Source: Desulfuromonadaceae bacterium
Lineage (GTDB): Bacteria; Desulfobacterota; Desulfuromonadia; Desulfuromonadales; Desulfuromonadaceae
Direction: 5' to 3'
DNA length: 64,000 bases
NCBI GenBank assembly: GCA_016936455.1
Contig: JAFGXV010000003.1
Span: 115,544 to 179,543, forward strand
Position 1 is the first letter of the stretch, and the number at the start of each line of letters is the position of its first letter. The translations under genes were made by a program, and so were the position numbers. Under the pieces are notes generated by a model that saw only the letters and a program-made list of their open reading frames with translations, searched no databases and was not told the origin of the DNA. Of this stretch, positions 17,238 through 28,063 are shown piece after piece.

Positions 17238-18938
17238 ATGCGAACGATCCTGACCACCCTGCACAGCAAATTCATCCATCCCAGCCTGGCCCTGCCCTGC
17301 CTGGTGGCCTACTGCGACAAGGAGCCCGGCGCCTGCGGCGAGCTGTTCATCCGCGAGTTCACCGTGCATGAGCCGCGCGAAAACATTCTTGCCGCCCTGC
17401 TGGCCGAGCAGCCCGACGTGGTGGCGTTTTCCGTCTACATCTGGAACCGCGGCGAGACCCTGGCCCTGGTCGATGCCCTGCATGTGACTGTGCCGCACTT
17501 GCGGATCATCCTAGGCGGCCCTGAGGTCAGCTACGAGCAGCACAACCTGTGGCCACACCATCCGGGCATCAGCGCCATCATCCGCGGAGAGGGCGAACAG
17601 CCGCTGCAAGAGCTGCTGCATTGCTGGCAGCACCGCGAACCGGCCGCACAGATTCCACGCACCACCCTGCGCACAGCCGACGGACTCGATGTGGGTCCGG
17701 ACGCGCCGCCAATGGAGCTGGACCAGTTGCCCTCGCCGTTCCGGCTCGGCGTCATGGACTGCACGCGCGGTTTCGTTTACTACGAGACCAGCCGCGGCTG
17801 CCCCTACCGCTGCGCCTTCTGCATGAGCGCCCTGGATCCGCGGGTGCGCAGTTTTTCCCTGGAACGTATCGAAACTGACCTGCTGTGGCTCATGGAGCGG
17901 GAAATCCCGAAAATCAAGCTCGTCGATCGCACCTTCAACTACGACCGCGACCGCGCCCGCCACCTGTTCCGCTTCATCCTCCAGCACAACCGCTGCAGCC
18001 ATTTTCATTTCGAAATCGGCGCCCACCTCCTCGATGCCAAAACCCTGCAGCTGCTCGAACAGGTGCCGGAAGACAGCTTCCAGTTCGAGATCGGCGTTCA
18101 ATCGGTGCTGCCCGAAACCCTCGACCTCATCGAACGCAGCGCCCCCTTGGAGCTGCTGGAAGCCAACGTACGCCACCTGCTGCAGCGCACCCGCATCCAC
18201 CTTCATCTCGACCTGATCGCCGGCCTGCCCGGCGAGGACTTTGCCCAGGTACTCTCGGGCATTGACCGCGTCATGGCACTGCGGCCTCACCATCTGCAGA
18301 TCGAACCCCTGAAGCTGCTGCCCGGCGCCCCCCTGCGCCAGCGCGCTCAACAACTCGGCCTGCGCTTCGACCCGGCTCCGCCCTATACCATCCTGTCCAC
18401 ACCGGATCTCGCCTTCAACGACCTGGAGCGATTGCGCAGCATCAGTCGCCTGCTCGACATGACCTGGAACAGCGGCCGCGCCCACACCCTGCTGACGGCG
18501 CTGGCACAGAAATGTGGTGGCTTCGCCGCAGCGCTGAATGAACTGGAAAAATTCTGGCGCGAGGAGGGGTTATTCCGCTTTCCGCTGGCGCAAAAAGAGA
18601 TGTTCGAACAGCTGGTGCGCTTTGTGGGCCAGGCATTCGCTGGAGAGATCGGAGCATGTCTGGGCGATCTGGCGGCGCGTGACTTCGCCCTGAGCGAGCG
18701 CCTGACGCCGAGCAACCTGCCCGCCTGCTTTCACAGCGAGCTGGACAGCGCTCAGCAGCAGCGGGTACAGGACTTCATCAAGGACAAGCTGGAACAGATC
18801 CGCGGCCAGGGCATCAAACTGCAGTATCTGGCGGTGCGCTTCCCGGCACTGGACGCCGAGGTAGCGCAGCAAGTGCGGGTGTTCTGCTACCTGACGGGCA
18901 GCGGACGACGCATGCAGGTGGAGGAGTACTGTCTGTAG
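17238..18938 (+). CDS. B12-binding/radical SAM protein with DUF4080
   Basis: About 566 residues. An N-terminal cobalamin-binding-like Rossmann domain (about 1-140, with VVAFSVYIWNRGETLALVDAL and ILGGPEVSYE) precedes a radical SAM core with TSRGCPYRCAFCMSALD (CX3CX2C) near residue 185. DRTFNYDRDRARHLFRFI and a C-terminal DUF4080-like region follow. Members of this class perform methylations or other radical reactions using cobalamin; no substrate is established for the DUF4080 group. The ATG at 17238 is taken because a nearby in-frame ATG 12 bases earlier overlaps the -10 element. Neither has a ribosome-binding site. Confidence 0.87.
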   Translation: MRTILTTLHSKFIHPSLALPCLVAYCDKEPGACGELFIREFTVHEPRENILAALLAEQPDVVAFSVYIWNRGETLALVDALHVTVPHLRIILGGPEVSYEQHNLWPHHPGISAIIRGEGEQPLQELLHCWQHREPAAQIPRTTLRTADGLDVGPDAPPMELDQLPSPFRLGVMDCTRGFVYYETSRGCPYRCAFCMSALDPRVRSFSLERIETDLLWLMEREIPKIKLVDRTFNYDRDRARHLFRFILQHNRCSHFHFEIGAHLLDAKTLQLLEQVPEDSFQFEIGVQSVLPETLDLIERSAPLELLEANVRHLLQRTRIHLHLDLIAGLPGEDFAQVLSGIDRVMALRPHHLQIEPLKLLPGAPLRQRAQQLGLRFDPAPPYTILSTPDLAFNDLERLRSISRLLDMTWNSGRAHTLLTALAQKCGGFAAALNELEKFWREEGLFRFPLAQKEMFEQLVRFVGQAFAGEIGACLGDLAARDFALSERLTPSNLPACFHSELDSAQQQRVQDFIKDKLEQIRGQGIKLQYLAVRFPALDAEVAQQVRVFCYLTGSGRRMQVEEYCL

Positions 18939-19055
18939 AGCGCAGGACCACCTGCGCCGCCAAATCAGGTTTACCGTGTAACAGGCAACAGAAAAAGGGG
19001 AGTAGAAAATCAAAAAGGGCCCCCCAAAGGCCCACCCAGCGCACAGCGCAAACAA

Positions 19056-19086
19056 AAAGGGCTAGCTGAAAACCAGCTAACCCTTT
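19056..19086. terminator. bidirectional terminator between the radical SAM gene and tRNA-Ala
   Basis: AAAGGGCTAGCTG and CAGCTAACCCTTT form a 13-bp stem with a 5-base loop. T-runs lie on both sides, TTTTTGTTT on the minus strand after the tRNA and TTTGATTTTT on the plus strand. It can end the tRNA transcript and the convergent radical SAM transcript. Confidence 0.8.
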
Positions 19087-19094
19087 GATTTTTA

Positions 19095-19170
<76 letters not shown>

Positions 19171-19255
19171 ATAAGACGAAGGCGTTTATATCAAAGGCTG
19201 GCGCGGGCGTCAATTCATTTCTTTGTCCGTGTGAAAACTTTTCTATTTTTTCAGC

Positions 19256-20548
19256 CTACAGGCCCAAGCTGATTAATGACAGGGCCGCAATCATAACAAG
19301 CACGGGATTACACTGGCGAAAGCGTCCGGAAAAAATCTGAATCACGACATAACTGATAAAACCGAAAGCGAGCCCCGTAGAGATGCAGTAGCTGAGGGGA
19401 ATCATCATGATGGTCAAAAAGGCCGGCGCCCCCTCCTCGAGTTGCTGAAAGGGAATAAAGCTGATGTGGCGGGCCATAAACAGGCCAACCATAATCAGCG
19501 CCGGAGCCGTGGCAAAAGCGGGCACAATCGCGATGAGAGGTGCGAAAAAGAGGGACAGCAGAAACAGCGCCGCCGTTGCAACCGCCGTCAGGCCGGTGCG
19601 ACCGCCAGCACTGACGCCGCTGCCGGATTCGATAAAGGTGGTCGTGGTGCTGGTACCGAGCAGAGCGCCCCCCATGGTGGCCAGCGCATCAACCGCCAAC
19701 AGGCGCGACAGCAGCGGGATGTGCCCCTTTTCATCAACCATCTTGGCATCGCGGCAGACAGCCACCAGCGTACCGAGGCTATCGAACAGATCGATAAACA
19801 TGAAGGAAAAGATACTGGACCACAGGGAAATGCTGAGCGCGGCGAAAAGATCGAGCTTCATCAACACCGGCGCTGGCGAGGGAGGCAGCGCTACAATCTG
19901 CGTTGGCCACGCTACCAGCCCGAACAGCATGCCAGAAACGGTGGCAAAGGCAATGCCGATCAACAGCGCCCCGCGCACGCGGCGGATCTCAAGGACAAGC
20001 ATGAGCAACAGAGCCGTTAAACCCAGGGCCGTGCGGCCTGAAAACGCCCCCAGCTGGACCAGCGTCGCCGGATGCTTCACCACCAGGCCAAGATTCTGCA
20101 AACCGATAAAGGCGATAAACAACCCGATGCCAACGGCTGCCGCCGTCTGCAGGGAGGGCGGGATGGCCCTGACAATCTGGTGGCGGATGCCGGTGGCGCT
20201 GAGGAGGAGAAAAACCGCGCCTGAGAGAAACACAACCCCCAGCGCCGTCTGCCAGGCCACACCCTGTCCCAGCACCAGGCTGTAGGTAAAAAAGGCGTTG
20301 AGCCCCATGCCCGGAGCCATCATCAAGGGTGCGTTACCGAAGACGGCCACCAGCACCGTTGCCAAAGCCGCGGTCAGGCAGGTCACCGTCGTCAGGGCCC
20401 CCAGATCCATTCCCGCATTGGCCAGCATCGCAGGGTGGACAAAGATGATGTATGCCGCCGTCAGAAACGTTGTCAGCCCGGCAATCAGCTCCGTCTTGAC
20501 GCTCGAACCGCGTTCGGCAATCCGGAACCAGCGTTCAAGCACATCCAT
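19256..20548 (-). CDS. NCS2 family purine permease (AzgA/GhxP-like)
   Basis: A 430-residue membrane transporter with about 12-14 helices. Family signatures are TAAYIIFVHPAML near the N-terminus, MMAPGMGLNAFFTYSLV, and FMFIDLFDSLGTLVAVC followed by GTSTTTTFIESGSGVSAGGRTGLTAV. These match the hypoxanthine/guanine/adenine branch of the NCS2 transporters. The ATG at 20548 is chosen over a longer frame because GGAGG lies 7 bases upstream. It follows purC on the same strand with a hairpin in the gap, linking purine uptake with purine synthesis. Confidence 0.92.
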   Translation of the reverse strand: MDVLERWFRIAERGSSVKTELIAGLTTFLTAAYIIFVHPAMLANAGMDLGALTTVTCLTAALATVLVAVFGNAPLMMAPGMGLNAFFTYSLVLGQGVAWQTALGVVFLSGAVFLLLSATGIRHQIVRAIPPSLQTAAAVGIGLFIAFIGLQNLGLVVKHPATLVQLGAFSGRTALGLTALLLMLVLEIRRVRGALLIGIAFATVSGMLFGLVAWPTQIVALPPSPAPVLMKLDLFAALSISLWSSIFSFMFIDLFDSLGTLVAVCRDAKMVDEKGHIPLLSRLLAVDALATMGGALLGTSTTTTFIESGSGVSAGGRTGLTAVATAALFLLSLFFAPLIAIVPAFATAPALIMVGLFMARHISFIPFQQLEEGAPAFLTIMMIPLSYCISTGLAFGFISYVVIQIFSGRFRQCNPVLVMIAALSLISLGL

Positions 20549-20577
20549 GACAAGTCCTCCGATCCATCCCTGAAACG

Positions 20578-20607
20578 CAACAAGGGTGCACTGAGGCACC
20601 CTTGTTG
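20578..20607 (-). terminator. hairpin between purC and the purine permease
   Basis: CAACAAGGGTGC and GCACCCTTGTTG form a perfect 12-bp stem with a 6-base loop, followed on the minus strand only by CGTTT. It may be a partial terminator that lowers permease expression relative to purC. Confidence 0.55.
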
Positions 20608-20634
20608 TGATGTTATGACAGCAGTCGCGTTGGC

Positions 20635-21555
20635 TTACTTGCTGGAGCAGCCGCAACCGCAACCGCGGCAGCCCGGCTTGGTCAGACGCACCAGCGCCTC
20701 CATGTACTTCTCACCGGTTTTACGCACGATTTCTGCGGGCAGATCCGGGGCCGGTGCAGTCTTGCCCCAGTCGAGGGTTTCGAGATAATCGCGCAGAAAC
20801 TGTTTGTCAAAACTCGGCTGCGGACCGCCTGGCTGGTACTGGTCCTTGGGCCAGAAGCGTGAGGAATCCGGGGTCAGGGCCTCGTCGATCCAGATCAATT
20901 CGCCATCCAGCAGGCCGAACTCGAATTTGGTATCAGCAATGATGATGCCCTTGGCGTCAGCGATATCGCGGGCGCGCTCGTAAATGGCGATGGTGGCATT
21001 GCGCACCTTGGCCGCCAGATCCTTGCCACAGAGTTCTTCAACCTTCTCAAACGGGATATTCTCGTCGTGGGTGCCGAGTTCCGCCTTGGTGGACGGGGTA
21101 AAAATCACCTCAGGCAGCTTGTCGCTTTCCTTCAGCCCCGCAGGCAGGGGGATACCACAGATGGCGCCGGTTTTCTGATAGTCCTTCCAGCCCGAGCCAG
21201 AAATATAGCCACGCACGATACACTCCACGGGCAGCGGCTTGGCCTTTTTCACCAGCATGCTGCGACCTTCCAGCTGATCCCGGTACTTGTGGGTCTCAGG
21301 CGGAAAATCATCTACGTTGGTGCTGACGATATGGTTGGGGATAATATCCGTCATCTGGTCAAACCAGAACTTGGAAATCTCCGTCAGCACGTAGCCCTTC
21401 TGGGGAATACCTTCATTCATGATGACGTCAAACGCGGAAATCCGGTCGCTGGTGACGATCAGCAGATATTCGCCGACATCATAGATGTCGCGCACTTTCC
21501 CTTGATTGACCAGTTTCAGATCGGGACAATTCGTTTTCATAATAATCGGGGTCAT
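20635..21555 (-). CDS. purC: phosphoribosylaminoimidazole-succinocarboxamide synthase with Cys-rich tail
   Basis: A 306-residue SAICAR synthase, catalysing ATP-dependent ligation of aspartate to CAIR in purine synthesis. Motifs are [26 protein letters not shown] at the N-terminus, [34 protein letters not shown] and [31 protein letters not shown]. Length and motifs fit the larger (yeast-like) form. The last 14 residues are unusual: [14 protein letters not shown] carries four cysteines in CX2CXCXC, not part of the normal enzyme. It lies 6 bases after the ppiD-like gene and before the purine permease. Confidence 0.95.
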   Translation of the reverse strand: MTPIIMKTNCPDLKLVNQGKVRDIYDVGEYLLIVTSDRISAFDVIMNEGIPQKGYVLTEISKFWFDQMTDIIPNHIVSTNVDDFPPETHKYRDQLEGRSMLVKKAKPLPVECIVRGYISGSGWKDYQKTGAICGIPLPAGLKESDKLPEVIFTPSTKAELGTHDENIPFEKVEELCGKDLAAKVRNATIAIYERARDIADAKGIIIADTKFEFGLLDGELIWIDEALTPDSSRFWPKDQYQPGGPQPSFDKQFLRDYLETLDWGKTAPAPDLPAEIVRKTGEKYMEALVRLTKPGCRGCGCGCSSK

Positions 21556-21561
21556 GACCTG

Positions 21562-23493
21562 CTACTCCTCTTCCATGGAACGCATGATGGCTGGTGCAAT
21601 GGTTATTTCTGCGGCCTGCCGCAACTTTTTCAACGACTCTTCCAGTGTAGCCTGTTGTTTCTCACTGACAACCTTGGCCTGCAGACGTTTTGACTCGTCG
21701 GCGGTCAAAGCCTGGGGATCGGCTGGTTGAAGCTGTTTGAGCCGCACAACATAAGCGGTATCACTTAGACGATAAACCCGCGGAGCGATGGGTTGCTTGA
21801 TCGTCAGGTCGAAAGCATCTTTCGACAGTTCGGGCAGCGCACCGATCTTGGGCACAAAATCGCCGAGGCTGCGCGAGAACAAACCCGTCTCCTGAAGCTT
21901 GGCCCCTTTGGGAGTGAGTTCGCTCAGAACCGTACCAGCACGCGCGGCTTCGAGAGCACTCTCTGCAGCCGTTGCAGCCAGCAAACCGGCCTGCTGGCGC
22001 CGCCAGGCCTGCTCAACATCATTCCTGACTTCGCTCAGTTCAGGCAGATAGCTGTCCTGCTTGTCACTGAGCTGACACAGGTAAACCGTTGAAGCAATCT
22101 TGACGGGGGCCAGCAATTCGTTTACTTCAGCTGCAAACGCGCGCTGCACCAAGGTCTCACTCACGCCGATCGCGGGAATCGACTGCCCCTGGGTAAACAA
22201 CCCGGTTTTGAGCGGAGCCAGCCCCAGCTGCTGGGCTGCACCGACCAACCCGGCTGCCTTGCGATTCATATTGTACGCATCCATGGCCCGTTCGTAAGCC
22301 AGACCCTCACTGAGTTCCTGAATCAGAGCCGTCTCAACCTCGCTGCGAACAGCCGAGAGAGGTTTAAATCCGGCCTCCACATGTTCACGACAACGGATAA
22401 TATGATAGCCAAAACGGCTTGCGACGAGATCACTGAGCTCACCCGCATGAAGCGCAAATGCGGCCTGTTCGAAGGCGGGATCCATCACACCACGTCCGAA
22501 CAGACCCAGGTCGCCCCCGTTGGCGGCCGACGCTTTATCCTCGGAATATTTGCGCGCTAACGCCGCAAAGTCGCCGGTTTCGGCCTGCTGACGGATATCC
22601 TTCGCTTTCTCCCGCAGCTTTTCACGCTCACCTTCCGTTGCCGCATCAGGGACTTTGATCAGAATATGGGCTGCCGCAACCTGTTCGGCAATGGCAAACT
22701 CACTCAGATGGCGCTGATAATAGCGTTCGATCTCCGGCTCGCTCAACTTGACCTGATCACGAAAGTTCGAACCGGGAATTGCCACATACTCCAGACCGAC
22801 GCGCGGCGCAACACGATAGTCCTCGCGGTGATCATCAAAGTACTGCTGCAGAGCCGTCTCATCGATTTTGACCTGCCCAAGATACGCTTGCGGCGCAAAG
22901 GGAACAAACTGGAGATTGACCTTTTCGTTCTGATTCTTGAACTCCGCCACAACGTCCTCGTCACTGACAACGACGCTCGACTGCAACTGCCGGCGAACCT
23001 TGTCCACAAGCAACTGGCGCCGCTGCATATCTTCAAACAGCTCTGGCGTCATCCGCTGATAGGTCAGCACCTTCAGATACTGTTCCTTATTGAACTGGCC
23101 CTCGACCTGAAAAGCTTCAACCTGGGCAATCGACTGGACCAGCTCGTCCTTCGACACCTCAATACCGAGCTTTGACGCCTGCTGAACCAGCAGAGCCTGA
23201 TCAATCAGGATATTCAGTGCCTGGCGAGTCAGCCCCAGATTCCGTTCCAGCTCGGGCGTAAAAGCCTGGCCATAAATATTGCGGTAGAGATTATACAGAT
23301 TACTGTAGGTAGACCTGAACTCCTCGAAGCTGATCTGCTCATCGTTGACCTCGGCCGCCACCGTCATCTGGTGCTCCTGGTCACGCCCCTTGCCCCAGAC
23401 AAGGAAAATAGTGCCGATAAATGTTGCGATGATTGCCCAGAAAACCACTTTAACAATTGAGCTTTTCTGCTTTTTTCGTATCAGGTCGAGCAT
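21562..23493 (-). CDS. PpiD/SurA-like peptidyl-prolyl cis-trans isomerase
   Basis: A 643-residue inner-membrane-anchored periplasmic chaperone. One N-terminal helix (about residues 13-33) is followed by a SurA-N-like helical region (about 40-240) and a parvulin/PpiC rotamase domain (about 265-355, AAHILIKVPDAATEGEREKL through DLGLFGRGVMDPAFEQAAFAL and VASRFGYHIIRC). A C-terminal helical part follows. PpiD family members help fold proteins leaving the Sec translocon. A strong AAGGAGAG site precedes the ATG. It is the first gene of the ppiD-purC-permease unit and diverges from mreB. Confidence 0.9.
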   Translation of the reverse strand: MLDLIRKKQKSSIVKVVFWAIIATFIGTIFLVWGKGRDQEHQMTVAAEVNDEQISFEEFRSTYSNLYNLYRNIYGQAFTPELERNLGLTRQALNILIDQALLVQQASKLGIEVSKDELVQSIAQVEAFQVEGQFNKEQYLKVLTYQRMTPELFEDMQRRQLLVDKVRRQLQSSVVVSDEDVVAEFKNQNEKVNLQFVPFAPQAYLGQVKIDETALQQYFDDHREDYRVAPRVGLEYVAIPGSNFRDQVKLSEPEIERYYQRHLSEFAIAEQVAAAHILIKVPDAATEGEREKLREKAKDIRQQAETGDFAALARKYSEDKASAANGGDLGLFGRGVMDPAFEQAAFALHAGELSDLVASRFGYHIIRCREHVEAGFKPLSAVRSEVETALIQELSEGLAYERAMDAYNMNRKAAGLVGAAQQLGLAPLKTGLFTQGQSIPAIGVSETLVQRAFAAEVNELLAPVKIASTVYLCQLSDKQDSYLPELSEVRNDVEQAWRRQQAGLLAATAAESALEAARAGTVLSELTPKGAKLQETGLFSRSLGDFVPKIGALPELSKDAFDLTIKQPIAPRVYRLSDTAYVVRLKQLQPADPQALTADESKRLQAKVVSEKQQATLEESLKKLRQAAEITIAPAIMRSMEEE

Positions 23494-23620
23494 GAAAAAT
23501 CTCTCCTTGTTGTGAGAACTTTTTTAGGGTAAAAACAGCGTCGCATATTAGTCAATCACCTGTCGGAATGCAACAGGTCTTTTATCTTTTCAGCTTGAGA
23601 GGTCCGGCCGTTTCTGATAG

Positions 23621-24736
<1,116 letters not shown>

Positions 24737-24853
24737 ACGACAGCCCCCCTTCGTTCCTTTTTCACAACGCACAAGGCGGTCGTCCCATAGCACCGGGAGG
24801 ATCGCCCGTTTCGTCTGGGACAGGCAACCGCCCGCCCAGCTGTCAGCGCCGCC

Positions 24854-25672
24854 ATGCGTGATTTTTTGAACCGCCACCGTTCTGTTCTGCTTTTTCTGCT
24901 GCTGGGATTGTGCGCCCTGCTGCTCTATTCAAACAACCTCCGCCAAAAAAACCAGACGACCCTGTTTGAAAAAGCAGTTCTACAGCTGGCCAGCCCCCTC
25001 CACAACGGCATTAACGGTGTAGCCCGAGTGACACAGCAAACCTGGCAGAACTACCTTGCTCTGGTCAACGTGCGGCAGGATAACATCGAACTCACGCAGG
25101 AACTTCAGGATCTGCGAAGGCAGCTGGTTGCCTGCCGCGAGATAGCGCAGGAAAACACCCGTCTGAAACAACTGCTTGATTTTCGCCAGTCCATTCAGCT
25201 CAAAGCCCTTCCGGCCCGCATCATCGCGGTTGATGCCATGAGCTGGTTCCGCACTGTGACCCTCGACAAGGGAACCGATGACGGCGTGCGTGAAAACCTG
25301 CCCGTAGTAACCGCGCAGGGCGTTGTCGGACGCACGATCAAATGCGCCCCTCGCAGTTCACGGGTCCTGCTGATGACGGACGCATCATCGGCCGCCGCGG
25401 CCATCATCCAGAGCTCACGCAGCCGGGGAATCGTCCGGGGCCAGGGCGCGGCTCTGGTTTTCGACTATGCGGCCCGCCTCGATGACATCATCGTCGGAGA
25501 TCAGGTGGTTACAGCCGGCACCGGAGGGGTCTTCCCCAAAGGACTTCCCATCGGTCAGATCAGTCATATCAACAAGTTGGAGTATGGACTGTTTCAGGAA
25601 GTCGAACTGGCTCCCGCCGTCGACTTTTCCCGTCTGGAAGATGTTCTGATCTTGCTGCGGAGCGAGCAATGA
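24854..25672 (+). CDS. mreC: rod shape-determining protein MreC
   Basis: A 272-residue bitopic protein: cytoplasmic start, one helix (about residues 10-28), a coiled coil (about 60-105) and a periplasmic beta domain with TLDKGTDDGVRENLPVVTAQGVVGR and GDQVVTAGTGGVFPKGLPIG, both typical MreC signatures. It links the cytoskeleton to the murein synthases. The stop overlaps the mreD start (ATGA). Confidence 0.95.
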   Translation: MRDFLNRHRSVLLFLLLGLCALLLYSNNLRQKNQTTLFEKAVLQLASPLHNGINGVARVTQQTWQNYLALVNVRQDNIELTQELQDLRRQLVACREIAQENTRLKQLLDFRQSIQLKALPARIIAVDAMSWFRTVTLDKGTDDGVRENLPVVTAQGVVGRTIKCAPRSSRVLLMTDASSAAAAIIQSSRSRGIVRGQGAALVFDYAARLDDIIVGDQVVTAGTGGVFPKGLPIGQISHINKLEYGLFQEVELAPAVDFSRLEDVLILLRSEQ

Positions 25673-26178
25673 AGTCTCTACTGTCTTGCCTGCTCAGCGC
25701 CATTATTCTCCTAGCGATCCAGACTGGTTTGTGGCCGGCGCTATTTCCCTCATGGGCCAGCCCCAACTTTCTGCTGCTAATCGTACTCTACCTCGGCCTT
25801 CACTCCCCGGGAGGGAGCGGCATGTTTCTTTCCTGGGCCCAGGGATGCCTGCTCGACGTTTTCAGCGGCACCACCTTCGGCTTTCACGGGCTGGTTTTTG
25901 TTCTGGTTTTTGGCGCCACCGCAGCAGGCGGACGGCAGCTGAACGCCGACAACATACTGGTCCTGCCCCTGACCGCCCTTGTTGGCACCGTAGCGTTTTC
26001 CCTGCTGGTGGTCCTGAATCTGCTGTTCTTTTCCGATGCCGATCAGGCATGGCCGCTGGTATTACAGGCGCTGCCGCAGCAACTCCTGCTCAACCCGTTG
26101 ACGATCCTCCTGTTGAAACCGCTCCTTGAGCGACTCGTTGATGAGGCGGATCCGCCCATGACCGCATCTGGCCACTGA
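25669..26178 (+). CDS. mreD: rod shape-determining protein MreD
   Basis: A 169-residue protein with about five transmembrane helices and the MreD-like sequence PNFLLLIVLYLGLHSPGGSGMFLSWAQGCLLDVFSGTTFG. Sequence conservation in MreD is low, so position between mreC and mrdA and topology carry much of the assignment. Translation is coupled to mreC by a 4-base overlap. Confidence 0.92.
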   Translation: MKSLLSCLLSAIILLAIQTGLWPALFPSWASPNFLLLIVLYLGLHSPGGSGMFLSWAQGCLLDVFSGTTFGFHGLVFVLVFGATAAGGRQLNADNILVLPLTALVGTVAFSLLVVLNLLFFSDADQAWPLVLQALPQQLLLNPLTILLLKPLLERLVDEADPPMTASGH

Positions 26179-26189
26179 ATGGTTAAACG

Positions 26190-28055
26190 ATGCCTCTGAA
26201 CGCCCCCCAACCAGACGATATCGGCCGCAGACGCCGTTTTGAATGGCTGCTTGTCGCCGCGGCGCTGTTTTTCCTCCTGCTGGCTCTGCGCCTGTGGTAT
26301 CTACAGGTTATCAGCGGCGAACGCTACGATCTGCAATCGCAGAAAAACCGCACCCGCTACCTGCCGATAGCCGCCCCACGCGGCATCATCTACGATCGCA
26401 ACGGAGAGATCCTGGTCGGCAACCGGCCGTCGTTCACCCTCTCCGTGTTACGACAGGATGTCGTGGACCGTGACAGACTGCTCAGCGATCTGGCCCAGGA
26501 CCTCGACCTGGATCGCGAATTCCTTGAACAGGCCTGGGAGAACCAGCGCTATTATCCACGATATCGGCCGATCCCCCTGAAACGCGACATCAGTCGGGAG
26601 CAGGTTGAGCGTCTGGCTGAAAACGGCCTGCACCGGCCCGGCATGCTGATTGAAGTCCAGCCGACCCGCGCCTACCCGCATGGTGAGCTGGCCGCCCACC
26701 TGTTCGGCTATATCGGCGCCATCAGCGAAGAGGAATTGCGCCAACCAGCCAACCACGGCTATCGCGCCGGCGATTACATCGGGAAAAATGGTGTCGAAAA
26801 AAATCTCGAGCAATACCTGCGGGGGCAGGACGGTGAACGTCTGGTCGAAGTCGACGTGCAGGGAGAAAAACTTCGCCAGCGCGTCCAGCAGCCTCCGCTT
26901 CCTGGCAAGCGCGCCTACCTGACACTGGACCTGGCGCTGCAACAACAAACAGAACGGGCGTTTGGCGACCAATCCGGTGCCGCCGTCGCGCTGGATGTCC
27001 ACAGCGGTGCCATTCTGGCCATGGTCAGCCGCCCCGCTTTCTCTCCTGCCCTTTTTACCGACGGAATCAGCAGCCGTGACTGGCAGACCCTGCTCAACGA
27101 CCCGGACCACCCGCTGCAGGCACGGGCAATCAGCGGTCAGTACCCACCGGGCTCCACATTCAAAATGGTCACGGCCCTGGCCGCCCTGCACGATCATGTC
27201 ACCCGGACCGGCGAGGTCATCGACTGCGAAGGGCGAATCGCCCTGGGAAACCGCGATTTCCGCTGCTGGAAAAAGACCGGCCACGGTCCGACCAATCTGA
27301 AAAAGGCGTTGCGCGAAAGCTGCGATGTCTGGTTCTATGAAATCGCCTTACGGGTCGGCATTGACCGCATCGCCGGCATGGCGCGCCAGCTGGGACTGGG
27401 TCGCCACTATGACCTGCCCCTGGACAACGAGCGCGACGGACTGATTCCCGACAAGGAGTGGAAACGCCGTCGTCACAATACGCCCTGGTATCCCGGCGAG
27501 ACCGCTATTGCAGGCATCGGGCAGGGCTATGTTCTGGCAACCCCGTTACAACTGGCCGTCATGACGGCGACGGTGGCAAACGGGGGGACCCTTTACCGTC
27601 CCCAGCTGATTGAGCGCATTGAGGAGATCAGCGGCAACGTCCTGCTGCAGCGGCAGCCCGCCATTCTGCACACCGCAACCTTCGACAAGGAGGATCTACT
27701 TGCTCTGCGCCAGGGGCTGGAAGCGGTCGTCGATGATCCGCGCGGCACCGGCAAAGCCTGCCGACTTCCAGGAATCCGCGTTGCCGGCAAAACCGGCACG
27801 GCCCAAGTCGTGCGAATGAAGGATGATCCGGCCGAGGGTGAGGACCCCACAGAAAAAGAGGAAATTGCCTACCGGCTGCGCGATCATGCCCTCTTTGTCG
27901 CCTACGCGCCGGCGGATAAACCGGAGATTGCCGTGGCCGTCATTGTTGAGCACGGCCAGCATGGCAGCAGCGCCGCCGCACCGATTGCCCGCGCGATGTT
28001 CGAGCAGTATTTTGATCTGCCCGCCACGACTGCCCCCCTCCCAGGGAGTGAGTAG
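26190..28055 (+). CDS. mrdA: penicillin-binding protein 2 (elongation transpeptidase)
   Basis: A 621-residue class B PBP. One N-terminal helix (about 16-36) is followed by the pedestal domain with APRGIIYDRNGEILVGNRPSFTLSV and a C-terminal transpeptidase. Active-site motifs are visible: the catalytic serine in PPGSTFKMVTAL (SxxK), the ESCDVWFYEI box (SxN position, here SCD), and KTGTAQ. The enzyme cross-links peptidoglycan during cell elongation in partnership with RodA, encoded 8 bases downstream. Confidence 0.96.
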   Translation: MPLNAPQPDDIGRRRRFEWLLVAAALFFLLLALRLWYLQVISGERYDLQSQKNRTRYLPIAAPRGIIYDRNGEILVGNRPSFTLSVLRQDVVDRDRLLSDLAQDLDLDREFLEQAWENQRYYPRYRPIPLKRDISREQVERLAENGLHRPGMLIEVQPTRAYPHGELAAHLFGYIGAISEEELRQPANHGYRAGDYIGKNGVEKNLEQYLRGQDGERLVEVDVQGEKLRQRVQQPPLPGKRAYLTLDLALQQQTERAFGDQSGAAVALDVHSGAILAMVSRPAFSPALFTDGISSRDWQTLLNDPDHPLQARAISGQYPPGSTFKMVTALAALHDHVTRTGEVIDCEGRIALGNRDFRCWKKTGHGPTNLKKALRESCDVWFYEIALRVGIDRIAGMARQLGLGRHYDLPLDNERDGLIPDKEWKRRRHNTPWYPGETAIAGIGQGYVLATPLQLAVMTATVANGGTLYRPQLIERIEEISGNVLLQRQPAILHTATFDKEDLLALRQGLEAVVDDPRGTGKACRLPGIRVAGKTGTAQVVRMKDDPAEGEDPTEKEEIAYRLRDHALFVAYAPADKPEIAVAVIVEHGQHGSSAAAPIARAMFEQYFDLPATTAPLPGSE

Positions 28056-28063
28056 AGACAGCG

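Noticed and set aside
17026..17253. 75-residue ORF between the MltB-like gene and the radical SAM gene
   Set aside because: It overlaps both neighbours, has no recognisable motif or convincing ribosome-binding site, and its composition looks like random GC-rich reading.
19256..20662. N-terminal extension of the purine permease upstream of 20548
   Set aside because: The added 38 residues run across the purC-permease hairpin, while a strong GGAGG site precedes the ATG at 20548.
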